From: Wenxinia saemankumensis
GTDB taxonomy: Bacteria > Pseudomonadota > Alphaproteobacteria > Rhodobacterales > Rhodobacteraceae
Direction of reading: 5' to 3'
DNA: 64,000 bases
Assembly: GCF_900141735.1 (NCBI RefSeq)
Contig: NZ_FQYO01000002.1
Span: forward strand, 496,001 to 560,000
Both the position numbers and the translations under genes were made by a program. The notes below the pieces were generated by a model that made no database searches, had not been told where the DNA came from, and was given only the letters and a program-made list of their open reading frames with translations. This document shows, one piece after another, positions 15,972 through 25,690 of the stretch (positions are counted from its first letter, which is position 1; each line of letters begins with the position of its first letter).

Positions 15972-17098
15972 CCCCGCTGGGCCGGCCGCTCTTCATCGGG
16001 CACGAGATCTACCGCCATTCCTCCTACGGGGGATGGCACCCGCTGCGGATTCCGCGCGTCTCGACCGTGATGGACCTGTCGCGGGCGCTGGGCTGGCTGC
16101 CGCGCGCGGCCTACGTGACCTCGCCCCGGGCCAAGCCGGCCGCCATCGCCGCCTTCCACACGCCCGACTACATCGCCGCCCTGCAGGAGGCGGAGCGGAC
16201 GGGAGAGGTGAGCGCCGCCGTGCGCGCCCGGCACAATATCGGCACCCATGCCAACCCCGTCTTCCCCGAGATGTACCGCCGGCCCGCCACCTCGGCCGGG
16301 GCGGCCCTGCTGGCGGGGGAGCTGCTGGCCGGGGGCGGGGTGGTCTACGCCCCCGCCTGCGGCACGCATCACGCGCTGGCCGATGCCGCCTCGGGCTTCT
16401 GCTACTTCAACGATCCCGTCCTCGCGATCCTGTCGCTGCGGCGGCAGGGGCTGCGGCGCATCGCCTATGTCGACATCGACGCCCATCACGGCGACGGGGT
16501 GGAGATCGCCTTCCGCGACGAGCCCGAGGTGCTGGTCCTCTCGGTCCACGAGGAGAACCGCTGGCCCCGCACCGGCGCGCTCGGCGATCGCGGGGCGGGC
16601 AATGTCTGGAACCTGCCGGTACCGCGGGGCTTCCACGACGACGAGATGGCGCTGGCGCGGGACGCGGTGATCCTGCCCGCAGTGCAGGCGCATCGCCCCG
16701 AGGCGATCGTCCTGCAATGCGGCGCCGACGGCGTGACCGAGGATCCCCAGTCGCGGATGGAGCTGTCGAACAACGCGCATTGGGCGGTGGCGGCCGCGCT
16801 GATGCCGCTGGCGCCCCGGATGCTGGGCCTCGGCGGGGGCGGCTACAATCCGTGGAGCGTCGGCCGGCTCTGGACCGGGATCTGGGGCACGCTGTCGGGA
16901 CAGGAGGTGCCGGAGCGCCTGCCCGCGCAGGCGGAGGCGGTGCTGCGCGCCCTGCGCTGGGAGGGGCGGACCCGGGTGACGGTCCCGCCGGAGAGCTGGG
17001 TGACCACCCTGCGCGACCCGCTCCGGGGCGGGTCGATCCGCAGCGAGGTCCGCGATCGGATCTCCGCCCTGCGATCGCGGTTGACGGCAGAGGCCTGA
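15968..17098 (+). CDS. Histone deacetylase family protein (amidohydrolase of acetylated substrates)
   Basis: A 376-aa zinc hydrolase of the arginase/deacetylase fold. The zinc and active-site signature is visible: CGTHHALADAASGFCYFND and YVDIDAHHGDGVEIAF, with the later GGGGYNPWSVGRLW. The bacterial substrate is probably an acetylated polyamine or small amide; AcuC- and polyamine-type members look alike here. The GTG at 15968 overlaps the peroxidase stop and gives an N-terminus (VTPLGRPLFIGHEIY) that matches the family. An upstream in-frame extension is not needed. Confidence 0.9.
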   Translation: MTPLGRPLFIGHEIYRHSSYGGWHPLRIPRVSTVMDLSRALGWLPRAAYVTSPRAKPAAIAAFHTPDYIAALQEAERTGEVSAAVRARHNIGTHANPVFPEMYRRPATSAGAALLAGELLAGGGVVYAPACGTHHALADAASGFCYFNDPVLAILSLRRQGLRRIAYVDIDAHHGDGVEIAFRDEPEVLVLSVHEENRWPRTGALGDRGAGNVWNLPVPRGFHDDEMALARDAVILPAVQAHRPEAIVLQCGADGVTEDPQSRMELSNNAHWAVAAALMPLAPRMLGLGGGGYNPWSVGRLWTGIWGTLSGQEVPERLPAQAEAVLRALRWEGRTRVTVPPESWVTTLRDPLRGGSIRSEVRDRISALRSRLTAEA

Positions 17099-17157
17099 GA
17101 GGCACCTCTGCCCTTGATCCGGCGCCATTCCGGCCGGTGCCCCTGGGAACGGACGCG

Positions 17158-18480
17158 ATGCTGCTCGACTGGACCGACTACTACCTGATCGTCACGGTCC
17201 TCGCGGTCCTGTTCGCCATCGCCATCTCGGCGGCGCTGGGCCGGCAGCGCTCGCCGCAGGCCAGCACGGCCTGGGTCCTCTTCATCATCCTGGTGCCCTA
17301 TGTCGGCCTGCCGGCCTTCCTCGCCTTCGGTCTGAGGCTGGGACCGGGGCCACGGGCGCCGGCGGCGGAGGATGCGCCCGGCCTTGCCAAGATGCTGGCC
17401 TGCTACGATGCCGGGCCCCGCCGCGGGGGGACCGACCTGCGGCTGCATGCCTCGAACAGCGAGGCGCGGGAGGCGCTGTTCGGCCTCGTGGAGGGGGCGG
17501 AGCGCACGCTGGACGTCGCGCTCTACCAGCTGGCGAACGACGCGACGGGACTGGAGTTCCTCGCCCTGCTCGAGCGGCGGGCGCAGGCGGGCGTGCAGGT
17601 CCGGCTCTGCCTCGACGGGATCGGCGCGGTCCTGCGCCCGCGCCGGGCGATCCATGCCGCCAAGCGCAGCGGCGTGAAGGTCCATGTCCATGCGCGGATC
17701 TTCCCGCCCAAGCGGCTCTGGTCGATGGATCGCCGCAACCATCGCAAGATCGCGATCGCGGACGGGGCACATCTTTGGTCGGGGGGCCGCAATGTCGGCG
17801 ACGTCTACCTGTCCGAGGGGGAGGGGGCCTGGACCGATCTCGGCTTCACCGCCCGCGGGCCGCTGGTCGCCGAGGCGGCGCGGCTCTTCGCCGAGGACTG
17901 GCCGGGCCGGCAGATCGTCGCCGCCCCCGTGGTCGAGGCGGGCGAGGCCGAGGTTCAGCTGCTGCCGACGGGGCCGAGCCAGCCGGGGGACGGGCTGCAC
18001 GAGATGCTGCTGCATCTCATCCACACCGCCACCGACCGGATCGAGATCGGCACGCCCTACTTCACCCCGACCGAGACCCTGACGACCGCGCTCGCCATGG
18101 CGGGGCGGCGGGGCGTCGACGTGCGGATCGTGCTGCCGACCCATTCGAACCATCCCGCGGCCGATCTCGCCCGCGGCGCCTTCATCCGCCAGCTCGAACA
18201 GGCGGGCTGCCGGTTCCACTGGCACGGGAACGGCATGTTCCACGCCAAGGCGATGCGGTTCGACGACCGTGTCGCGCTGGTCGGGTCGGCCAATTGCGAC
18301 AGCCGGTCCCTGCTGACGAACAAGGAGATGATGGTCCTGCTCTGGTCCCCGGCGGAGATCGCCGCGGTGCGGGACTGGTTCGAGACGGTAATGGCCGGCT
18401 GCGGGAGCGAGGGGCCCGAGGACGGGCCGCTCCGCCGTCTGGCGGAGCGGACGCTGCGGCTGGCGGCGCCGCTGCTCTGA
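17158..18480 (+). CDS. cls: Cardiolipin synthase, phospholipase D superfamily
   Basis: A 440-aa membrane enzyme joining two phosphatidylglycerols, or PG and another lipid, into cardiolipin. Two N-terminal transmembrane helices (about residues 8–28 and 38–58) precede two HKD motifs. The first is His195-x-Lys197 with Asp202 (NHRKIAIAD), the second His362-x-Lys364 with Asp369 (HAKAMRFDD). GSANCDSRS after the second motif is typical. It follows the deacetylase gene by 59 bases in the same direction and may share its transcript. Confidence 0.92.
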   Translation: MLLDWTDYYLIVTVLAVLFAIAISAALGRQRSPQASTAWVLFIILVPYVGLPAFLAFGLRLGPGPRAPAAEDAPGLAKMLACYDAGPRRGGTDLRLHASNSEAREALFGLVEGAERTLDVALYQLANDATGLEFLALLERRAQAGVQVRLCLDGIGAVLRPRRAIHAAKRSGVKVHVHARIFPPKRLWSMDRRNHRKIAIADGAHLWSGGRNVGDVYLSEGEGAWTDLGFTARGPLVAEAARLFAEDWPGRQIVAAPVVEAGEAEVQLLPTGPSQPGDGLHEMLLHLIHTATDRIEIGTPYFTPTETLTTALAMAGRRGVDVRIVLPTHSNHPAADLARGAFIRQLEQAGCRFHWHGNGMFHAKAMRFDDRVALVGSANCDSRSLLTNKEMMVLLWSPAEIAAVRDWFETVMAGCGSEGPEDGPLRRLAERTLRLAAPLL

Positions 18481-18484
18481 GCCG

Positions 18485-19516
18485 TCAGGCCATCTCGGGC
18501 CGGCGGACTTCCACGGGGCGGTCGTCCTCGCCGAAGCGGTGGATGTTCTGCGGCTGCGGCCGCAGGTGCAGCTCGGTCCCGAGCGGCGTGTTCAGCTTGC
18601 CCGGCTGGCGCACCAGAACCGGCTCCTCGGCGCCGATATCGACGAAGACGTAGTTGTCGGATCCCAGGTCCTCGCCATGGACCACCTTGCCGGTCCAGAC
18701 GTCGGGGCCGGGGCCGTCCACCAGGTCGATATGCTCGGACCGGATGCCGAGCGTGGCGCAGGTCTCGGCCTCCGCGAAGCGCCCCTTGAGGAAGTTCATC
18801 TTGGGCGAGCCGATGAAGCCGGCGACGAAGACGTTGGCGGGGGCCTCGTAGAGCTCGGACGGGGTGCCGACCTGCTCGACCCGCCCGTCGCGCAGCACGC
18901 AGATCCGGTCGGCGAGCGTCATCGCCTCCACCTGGTCGTGGGTGACGTAGACCATCGTCACGTCCGACATGTCGTGGTGCAGCTTCGCGATCTCGAGCCG
19001 CGTCGCCACCCGCAGCGCGGCGTCGAGGTTCGACAGCGGCTCGTCGAACAGGAAGACGCGCGGATCGCGGGTGATCGCCCGGCCGATGGCGACGCGCTGG
19101 CGCTGCCCGCCGGAGAGCTGGCGGGGCAGGCGGTCGAGCAGGTGCTCGATCTGCAGCAATCGGGCCGCCTCGCGCACGCGCTTGTCCCGTTCGTCCTTCG
19201 ACGCGCCGGCCAGCTTCATGCCGAAGGCCATGTTGTCGTAGACCTTCATGTGCGGGTAGAGCGCGTAGCTCTGGAACACCATCGCGATGCCCCGGTTCGA
19301 GGGCAGCACGTTGTTCACCCGCTCGCCGTCGAAGACCAGGTCCCCGCTCGTGATCCCCTCCAGCCCCGAGATCAGGCGCAGCAGGGTGGACTTGCCGCAG
19401 CCCGAGGGCCCGACGAAGACCATGAACTCGCCCTTGCGGATCTCGAGATCGATGCCCTTGATCACCTCGACGGCGCCGTAGGACTTGCGGACGTTCTTCA
19501 GTTCGATCTTGGCCAT
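18485..19516 (-). CDS. aglK: Alpha-glucoside ABC transporter ATP-binding protein
   Basis: A 343-aa MalK/UgpC-type ATPase that energises sugar uptake. Walker A is GPSGCGKST (about residues 37–45), the signature is LSGGQRQRVAIGRA, Walker B is VFLFDEPLSNLD and the switch histidine is in YVTHDQVEAMT. A C-terminal TOBE-type regulatory domain fills residues 240–343. It is the last gene of the minus-strand operon aglE–aglF–aglG–aglK. AGGAGG lies nine bases upstream of the ATG, just after the aglG stop. Confidence 0.93.
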   Translation of the reverse strand: MAKIELKNVRKSYGAVEVIKGIDLEIRKGEFMVFVGPSGCGKSTLLRLISGLEGITSGDLVFDGERVNNVLPSNRGIAMVFQSYALYPHMKVYDNMAFGMKLAGASKDERDKRVREAARLLQIEHLLDRLPRQLSGGQRQRVAIGRAITRDPRVFLFDEPLSNLDAALRVATRLEIAKLHHDMSDVTMVYVTHDQVEAMTLADRICVLRDGRVEQVGTPSELYEAPANVFVAGFIGSPKMNFLKGRFAEAETCATLGIRSEHIDLVDGPGPDVWTGKVVHGEDLGSDNYVFVDIGAEEPVLVRQPGKLNTPLGTELHLRPQPQNIHRFGEDDRPVEVRRPEMA

Positions 19517-19528
19517 GAGACGACCTCC

Positions 19529-20358
<830 letters not shown>

Positions 20359-20359
<1 letters not shown>

Positions 20360-21372
20360 CAGCCCTTGTCCCCCGCGAGGTCGACCCGGCCGATCTTGAG
20401 ATAGAGCAGCACGAAGCCTGTGATGATGAGGAAGAGCAGCGTCGACATCGTCGACCCCTCGCCGTAATCGCCGAACTGCTGCAGCTCTCGGTAGGACAGG
20501 ACCGACATCGTGACCGTCGAATCCGATTGCGGCGTGAGCAGGTAGATCAGGTCGAAGATCCGCAGCGCGTCGAGCGCACGAAAGATCACCGCGACGAGGA
20601 TCGCGGGCCGGATCAGCGGCAGCGTCACCTTGAAGAAGACCTTGACCGGGTGGATGCCGTCGATCTTGGCCGCCTCGTACATGTCGCGCGGCACCATCTG
20701 GAGACCGGCGAGGATCAGCAGCGCCATGAAGGGCGTCGTCTTCCAGACGTCGACGATCAGCACCGCGATCATCGCCGTGTCGGACGAGGCGGTCCAGGCG
20801 ATGGGCCGGTCGATCAGTCCGACGCCCATCATCATGTAGTTTATCACGCCGAACTGGTCGTTCAGCATCCAGCCCCACATCCGGGCCGAGACCACCGTCG
20901 GGATCGCCCAGGGGATGAGGATGGCGGCGCGGACGAGGCCGCGGCCCTTGAACTCGGCATTGAGGACCAGCGCGACCAGCATGCCCAGCACCAGCTCGAG
21001 CCCGACCGAGACGAGGCTGAAGCGGACCGTGTTCCAGACCGCGTTCCACCAGTCGCCGTCGACCAGCACGCCGCGCCAGCGCACCTCGCCGTTCGAGCGG
21101 ACCGACCGCTCGACGTAATTGTCGAAGCCGACCCATTCGGATTCGCCGTTGAAGATGGTGTTCGCGCTCGCATCGGTGAACGAGAAGGCGATGGAGCGGA
21201 AGAGCGGCCAGGCGGCGACGAGGGCCAGCATGACCAGCATCGGCAACAGGAACAGGTAGGCGGCCCGGATCCGCTGCCGCTGCAGCTCGGCCTCGCCGCT
21301 CCCGGCATTGACTTCGGGCGGTGGCGATTTCGGCGCGTTCGCGGCCTCGGGCACCATGTCGGCGTGGCTCAT
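20359..21372 (-). CDS. aglF: Alpha-glucoside ABC transporter permease
   Basis: A 337-aa permease of the MalF type, with a hydrophilic N-terminal tail of about 40 residues before the first membrane helix. A large periplasmic loop (about residues 75–115, ANTIFNGESEWVGFDNYVER) and the EAA loop YEAAKIDGIHPVKVFFKVTL are present. The ATG at 21372 has GGGAGGG eight bases upstream; the upstream in-frame codon does not. It is separated from aglE by 127 bases containing two strong hairpins. Confidence 0.92.
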
Positions 21373-21430
21373 GCGGCTTGCCCTCCCTTGCAAGACCTGC
21401 GCCGCATTTCCCGGGAGACGCTTCGGGGGA

Positions 21431-21490
21431 GCCGGGCGCCCCTCCTCGGGCGCCCGGCGATCGCGTCGGACCCTTCCCCGCGGGGAAGGG
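21431..21490 (-). terminator. Two strong hairpins between aglE and aglF (processing/attenuation site)
   Basis: GCCGGGCGCCC (21431–21441) pairs perfectly with 21448–21458 around a CTCCTC loop. CCCTTCCCCGCGGGGAAGGG (21471–21490) is a perfect palindrome ten bases beyond the aglE stop. Neither ends in a U run. Hairpins here commonly stabilise the binding-protein mRNA or dampen read-through, giving more binding protein than permease. Confidence 0.7.
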
Positions 21491-21499
21491 TCGGGGGCG

Positions 21500-22771
21500 T
21501 CACTCGAGGATGTCCTCGAGGTCCAGCTCCAGATCCTCCAGCGCGGTCGCGGCGTCCTCTTCGCCGGTCAGCACCGAGTGGACGGCCGAGAAGAACGCCG
21601 TCGAGACCTCGTTGTAATCCTCCTGCGTCGGCGCGGACGGGCGCGGCACGGCGGAGAGGAACACCTCTTCCCAGCGCGGGATGATCGGCTGCTGCTCGGC
21701 GATCTCGGGATCGGAGTAGAGCGACTGGATCGTCGGCAGGTTGGTGGAGTTCAGCGCGCGCATCTTCTGCGCCTCCTCCGAGGCGAGATACATCGCCAGG
21801 TCGGTCGCGATGTCGATGTTGTCGCCGTACTGGGACACCGCGATGTTCCAGCCGCCCAGCGTCGCGGCCGAGCCTTCGCCGCCCGTAGGCAGCGTCGTCA
21901 CGTCGAACAGGCCGGCCACCGCCGAATCCTCGCCGTTGCCGAGGCTATAGGCGTAGGGCCAGTTGCGCATGAAGGCCGCGTTGCCGGTCTGCCAGACGCC
22001 GCGGGCCTCTTCCTCCTGGTAGGAGACCACGCCGTCGGGCGCGATCGTGCCGACCCAGGACGCCGCCTGCTCGAGCGCGGCGACCGCCTGCTCGTTGTTG
22101 ATCGAGATCGTGCCGTCGGCCTCGACGATCTGGCCGCCGCCGTAGGACTTCACCCATTCCAGCGCGTTGCAGGTCAGGCCTTCGTAGGAATTGCCCTGGA
22201 AGACGAAGCCCCAGAACTCGCCGTTGCCGTCGTTGCGCTCGCCTTCCTGGATGGTCTGCGCCATCGAGGTCAGCTCTTCCCAGGTCTCGGGCGGGGCGTC
22301 GAAGCCGTACTTCTCGAGCATGTCGGTGCGGTAGTAGAGCGCCGGCGCGTCGGTATAGATCGGCATCGCGACCAGCTTGCCCTCCACCGTCTGCGACTCG
22401 ATGATCGAGGGGAAGTGGTCGTCGATGACGTCGGCCGCGGCCTCGGACAGGTCCACGAAATGCTCGGCCAGCTGCGGGGCCCAGATCACGTCGGTCTGGT
22501 AGAGGTCGATGTCGCCGTTCCCGGCGGCGAGCCAGAGCCGGTACTGGCCGAACTGGTCGGTGGTCGAGGCGGGCATCGGAACCAGCACGGCGGTATGTCC
22601 CGTGCGCTCCTCCCACGGGGCGACGATGCGGTCGAATTCCTCGATGGCGTTGCCGACGGCGCCGGAGACGACGGTGATCTCCTCGGCGGCGGCGACGGTG
22701 CCGAGGCCGGCCAGCGTGATCGCGAACGCGGTGGTGGACCGCAGCGAGGCGGCCCGGATCGATTTGGTCAT
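21500..22771 (-). CDS. aglE: Alpha-glucoside ABC transporter substrate-binding protein
   Basis: A 423-aa periplasmic family 1 solute-binding protein. A signal peptide (about residues 1–29, cleaved near TVAAAEE) precedes the two-lobed domain, with typical EEFDRIVAPWEERTGH, PMPASTTDQFGQYRLWLAAG, AMPIYTDAPALYYRTDMLEK and AFMRNWPYAYSLG. The C-terminal 40 residues are strongly acidic (ATALEDLELDLEDILE). It is the first gene of the transport operon, with a LacI-type operator 70 bases upstream of its start. Confidence 0.94.
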   Translation of the reverse strand: MTKSIRAASLRSTTAFAITLAGLGTVAAAEEITVVSGAVGNAIEEFDRIVAPWEERTGHTAVLVPMPASTTDQFGQYRLWLAAGNGDIDLYQTDVIWAPQLAEHFVDLSEAAADVIDDHFPSIIESQTVEGKLVAMPIYTDAPALYYRTDMLEKYGFDAPPETWEELTSMAQTIQEGERNDGNGEFWGFVFQGNSYEGLTCNALEWVKSYGGGQIVEADGTISINNEQAVAALEQAASWVGTIAPDGVVSYQEEEARGVWQTGNAAFMRNWPYAYSLGNGEDSAVAGLFDVTTLPTGGEGSAATLGGWNIAVSQYGDNIDIATDLAMYLASEEAQKMRALNSTNLPTIQSLYSDPEIAEQQPIIPRWEEVFLSAVPRPSAPTQEDYNEVSTAFFSAVHSVLTGEEDAATALEDLELDLEDILE

Positions 22772-22840
22772 GTAGTCCTCCCAGAATTCGGCGGGCTGGC
22801 CCCGCCTGTCGAAGACGCGCGGACCGGGGCGGACCCCGAG

Positions 22841-22854
22841 CCGAAACGTTTCGG
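22841..22854. promoter_or_regulatory. LacI-family operator CCGAAACGTTTCGG upstream of aglE
   Basis: A perfect 14-base palindrome between the aglR stop and the aglE start, 70 bases from the aglE ATG. The CG-centred form is that of LacI/GalR-family operators. Two related sites lie between aglR and aglA, so AglR probably represses both units. Confidence 0.8.
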
Positions 22855-22883
22855 GTGGAGTAAGCGACATCGTGACGATTCTG

Positions 22884-23954
22884 TCAACGGGTGTCCCCAT
22901 GGTGATTTTTTCGGGGCGCCGGGCGCTCGTTCCGCGGGGCCGCGACGGAGCCGCGCTCGACGAAGTCGACCGCCGCGGTGTGCTGCACCGCCGGGATCGG
23001 GGCGCCCGCGATCAGCCGGGCCAGCCCGTCGGCCAGCGGCGCCCAGCTGTCGTAGATCGGCGAGGTCGTGGTGGTCAGCGGCGGCTCGAATCCCGTCGCG
23101 GCGAGGTCGCTCAGCTGGTCGTCATGGGCGACGATCGACACGTCGTCCGGCACCCGCAATCCCAGCGCCGACAGGCCCTGCACCAGCCCGCGCGCGATCT
23201 TCAGGTGGCTGGCGATCACCGCGGTGGGGTGGGGCGCTGGGCCCGAGAACAGCTTCACCGCCGAGACGAGGCCGTGCTTCTCGTCCATCGAGGCGGTGAT
23301 GTGCAGCCCGGGGTCGAAGGGCAGGCCCGCCTCCTCCAGCGCCTCGACATGGCCGCGGCGGCGGGCCTCGGAATAGGCCCGCTGGGGCGAGCCGTTGAGA
23401 AAGGCGATGCGGCGGTGGCCGTGGCGCAGCAGGTGGCGCGTCAGCACGCGGCCCACCTCGGCATTGTCGATGTCGTAATAGGCATGGGCCGGCCCCCCGA
23501 AGAGGCGGCCGTGCACGATGACCGGGATGCCGCGCTGCGCCAGATAGGCGACGCGCCGGTCGTCGGTCACCGGCTCGATCAGGACGAAGCCGTCCAGCCC
23601 CCCGCCGTCGATCAGCCGGCGGTAGACCTCGATCACGTCCTCCTCGGGATCGGCCATGTGCAGCACGAACTGCAGCTCGCGGCGCGAGAACTCGGCGCTG
23701 AGGCCGCCGATCACCGTCAGGAAGTGATCCCCCGTCATCGAGGCGGGCGTGCCCTGCAGCACCAGCCCGACGATCCCCGACCGGCCCGAGACCAGCTTCC
23801 GCGCCGAGAGGTTGGGCTGGTAGGCCAGCTCGCTCGCGGCGGCGAGGACGCGGGCGCGGGTCGCCTCGCTCACGTCCGCATAGCCGTTCAGCGCCCGGCT
23901 GACCTGCGTCACCGACAGGTTCAGGTGCCGGCTGAGGTCCTTGAGCGTCGTCAT
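22884..23954 (-). CDS. aglR: LacI-family transcriptional regulator of alpha-glucoside use
   Basis: A 356-aa LacI/GalR repressor. The helix-turn-helix MTTLKDLSRHLNLSVTQVSR and hinge LAYQPNLSARKL occupy residues 1–60, and the rest is a periplasmic-binding-protein-like effector domain (LVLQGTPASM, GLDGFVLIEPV, HRRIAFLNGS). Position and orientation match aglR of rhizobial and rhodobacterial agl loci. It is divergent from aglA and upstream of aglE. Two palindromes lie in its own promoter, so it probably regulates itself. Confidence 0.93.
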   Translation of the reverse strand: MTTLKDLSRHLNLSVTQVSRALNGYADVSEATRARVLAAASELAYQPNLSARKLVSGRSGIVGLVLQGTPASMTGDHFLTVIGGLSAEFSRRELQFVLHMADPEEDVIEVYRRLIDGGGLDGFVLIEPVTDDRRVAYLAQRGIPVIVHGRLFGGPAHAYYDIDNAEVGRVLTRHLLRHGHRRIAFLNGSPQRAYSEARRRGHVEALEEAGLPFDPGLHITASMDEKHGLVSAVKLFSGPAPHPTAVIASHLKIARGLVQGLSALGLRVPDDVSIVAHDDQLSDLAATGFEPPLTTTTSPIYDSWAPLADGLARLIAGAPIPAVQHTAAVDFVERGSVAAPRNERPAPRKNHHGDTR

Positions 23955-23985
23955 CTGCGTCCTCCCGCTCTCCACCCTTGCGCGA

Positions 23986-23999
23986 CCGAAACGCTTCGG
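23986..23999. promoter_or_regulatory. LacI-family operator, near aglR start
   Basis: CCGAAACGCTTCGG, one base off the perfect palindrome seen upstream of aglE. It lies 32 bases upstream of the aglR ATG, where binding would shut off aglR. Confidence 0.75.
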
Positions 24000-24015
24000 G
24001 CAACGGTTTTCCACG

Positions 24016-24035
24016 GGCCCGAAACGTTTCGGGCC
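24016..24035. promoter_or_regulatory. LacI-family operator, near aglA start
   Basis: GGCCCGAAACGTTTCGGGCC, a perfect 20-base palindrome and the strongest of the three sites, 20 bases upstream of the aglA ATG. With the site at 23986 it could allow side-by-side or looped repressor binding; the centres are about 33 bases apart, close to three helical turns. Confidence 0.8.
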
Positions 24036-24055
24036 GCGAAATGCGGGAGGACCTC

Positions 24056-25642
24056 ATGAGCAAGAACAGCGATTGGTGGCGGGGCAGCGTCACCTATCAG
24101 ATCTATCCGCGGTCCTTCCAGGACGATTCGGGCGACGGAATCGGCGATCTGAGGGGCATCACCCGCCGGCTCGACCATGTCGCCGGGCTCGGCGTCGACG
24201 CGATCTGGCTGTCGCCGATCTCGACCTCGCCCATGGCGGACATGGGCTACGACGTCAGCGATTACCGCGACATCGACCCGGTCTTCGGCACGCTGGACGA
24301 TTTCGACGCGATGGTGGCGCGGGCGCACGAGCTGGGGCTGAAGGTCATCATCGACCAGGTGCTCTCGCACAGCTCCAACCGGCACTCGGCCTTCCTCGAG
24401 AGCCGGTCCAGCCGCGACAATCCCAAGGCCGACTGGTATGTCTGGGCCGACCCGCAGCCCGACGGCTCGCCCCCGAACAACTGGCAGTCGATCTTCGGCG
24501 GGGTGGCCTGGGAATGGGAGCCGCGGCGCAAGCAGTACTACTTCCACAACTTCCTCAAGGAACAGCCGGACCTGAACTTCCACAACAGGGAGGTGCAGGA
24601 CTGGACGCTGGAGAACGTGCGGTTCTGGCTGGAGCGGGGGGTCGACGGCTTCCGCCTCGACACGGTGAACTTCTACTTCCACGACCGGCATCTGCGGAAC
24701 GACGCCGCGAACTTCCAGCCCGGCGCGCTGCAGGCGTGGAACCCCTACTACATGCAGTACCACCTCTTCTCGAAGAACCAGCCCGAGAACCTCGATTTCC
24801 TCAAGCGCCTGCGCGCGCTGATGGACGAATACGAGGACCGGACGCTGGTCGGCGAGGTGGGCGAGCAGCACCACCCGATCGAGATCATGGGCCAGTACAC
24901 GACGGGCGGCCGTCTCCACATGGCCTACAGCTTCGAGATGCTGAGCCACAAATGGGATGCCGCCCATTTCCGGCGCCAGGTCGAGGAGTTCTTCCGCCTC
25001 GCCCCGGGCGGATGGCCCTGCTGGGCCTTCTCGAACCACGATGTCGTGCGGCACCTGACCCGGTGGGAGAAGCACGGCGCCAGCCGCGAGGCGCTGGCCA
25101 AGCTGGGGGCCGCGCTCCTCTTCAGTCTCCAGGGGTCGGTCTGCATGTATCAGGGCGAGGAGCTGGGCCAGACGGAGACCGAGCTGACCTACGACGAGCT
25201 GACCGATCCGCAGGGCCTGGTCTTCTGGCCCGAGGACAAGGGCCGGGACGGCTGTCGCACCCCTATGGTGTGGGAGAGCAACGCCCCGAACGGCGGCTTC
25301 TCGACCGCCACGCCCTGGCTGCCTGTCAAGTCGCCGCAGCAGGCGGTGGCGGTGGACGCGCAGGGGGAGGGGTCGGTGCTGGACTTCTACCGCCGGATGC
25401 TGGCCTTCCGTCGCTCCGAGCCGTCGCTGCGGACCGGCGGGACGACCTGGATCAACACGCCCGAGCCGGTCCTGGCCTTCACCCGCGGGGGCGAGGTGAC
25501 CTGCGTCTTCAACCTCTCGCCCGAACCGGCGGAGGCGGAGATGCCGTCGACCGGCGAGGTCCTGTTCGCCGAGAAATCGGACCTCGACGGGCGCATGGCG
25601 CGGCTGGGGCCCAACGGCGTCCTGTTCCTGCGCCTCTCCTGA
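24056..25642 (+). CDS. aglA: Alpha-glucosidase, glycoside hydrolase family 13
   Basis: A 528-aa cytoplasmic enzyme hydrolysing alpha-glucosides (sucrose, maltose, trehalose or similar) brought in by AglEFGK. The GH13 catalytic residues are visible: Asp202 (DGFRLDTVNF) as nucleophile, Glu267 (LVGEVGE) as acid/base and Asp329 (FSNHDVVRH). The opening VTYQIYPRSFQDDSGDGIGD is diagnostic. There is no signal peptide. GGGAGG precedes the ATG at 24056. Divergent from aglR, with operators between them. Confidence 0.95.
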   Translation: MSKNSDWWRGSVTYQIYPRSFQDDSGDGIGDLRGITRRLDHVAGLGVDAIWLSPISTSPMADMGYDVSDYRDIDPVFGTLDDFDAMVARAHELGLKVIIDQVLSHSSNRHSAFLESRSSRDNPKADWYVWADPQPDGSPPNNWQSIFGGVAWEWEPRRKQYYFHNFLKEQPDLNFHNREVQDWTLENVRFWLERGVDGFRLDTVNFYFHDRHLRNDAANFQPGALQAWNPYYMQYHLFSKNQPENLDFLKRLRALMDEYEDRTLVGEVGEQHHPIEIMGQYTTGGRLHMAYSFEMLSHKWDAAHFRRQVEEFFRLAPGGWPCWAFSNHDVVRHLTRWEKHGASREALAKLGAALLFSLQGSVCMYQGEELGQTETELTYDELTDPQGLVFWPEDKGRDGCRTPMVWESNAPNGGFSTATPWLPVKSPQQAVAVDAQGEGSVLDFYRRMLAFRRSEPSLRTGGTTWINTPEPVLAFTRGGEVTCVFNLSPEPAEAEMPSTGEVLFAEKSDLDGRMARLGPNGVLFLRLS

Positions 25643-25658
25643 GGGCGGACCACAAAAG

Positions 25659-25684
25659 GGCGGCGGTCCCGCAGGGCCGCCGCC
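25659..25684. terminator. Hairpin between convergent aglA and DUF2892 genes
   Basis: GGCGGCGG (25659–25666) pairs with CCGCCGCC (25677–25684) across a ten-base loop. Upstream AAAAGGG and downstream ATCCCTT allow partial extension. The position between two stop codons fits a bidirectional terminator. Confidence 0.65.
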
Positions 25685-25690
25685 ATCCCT

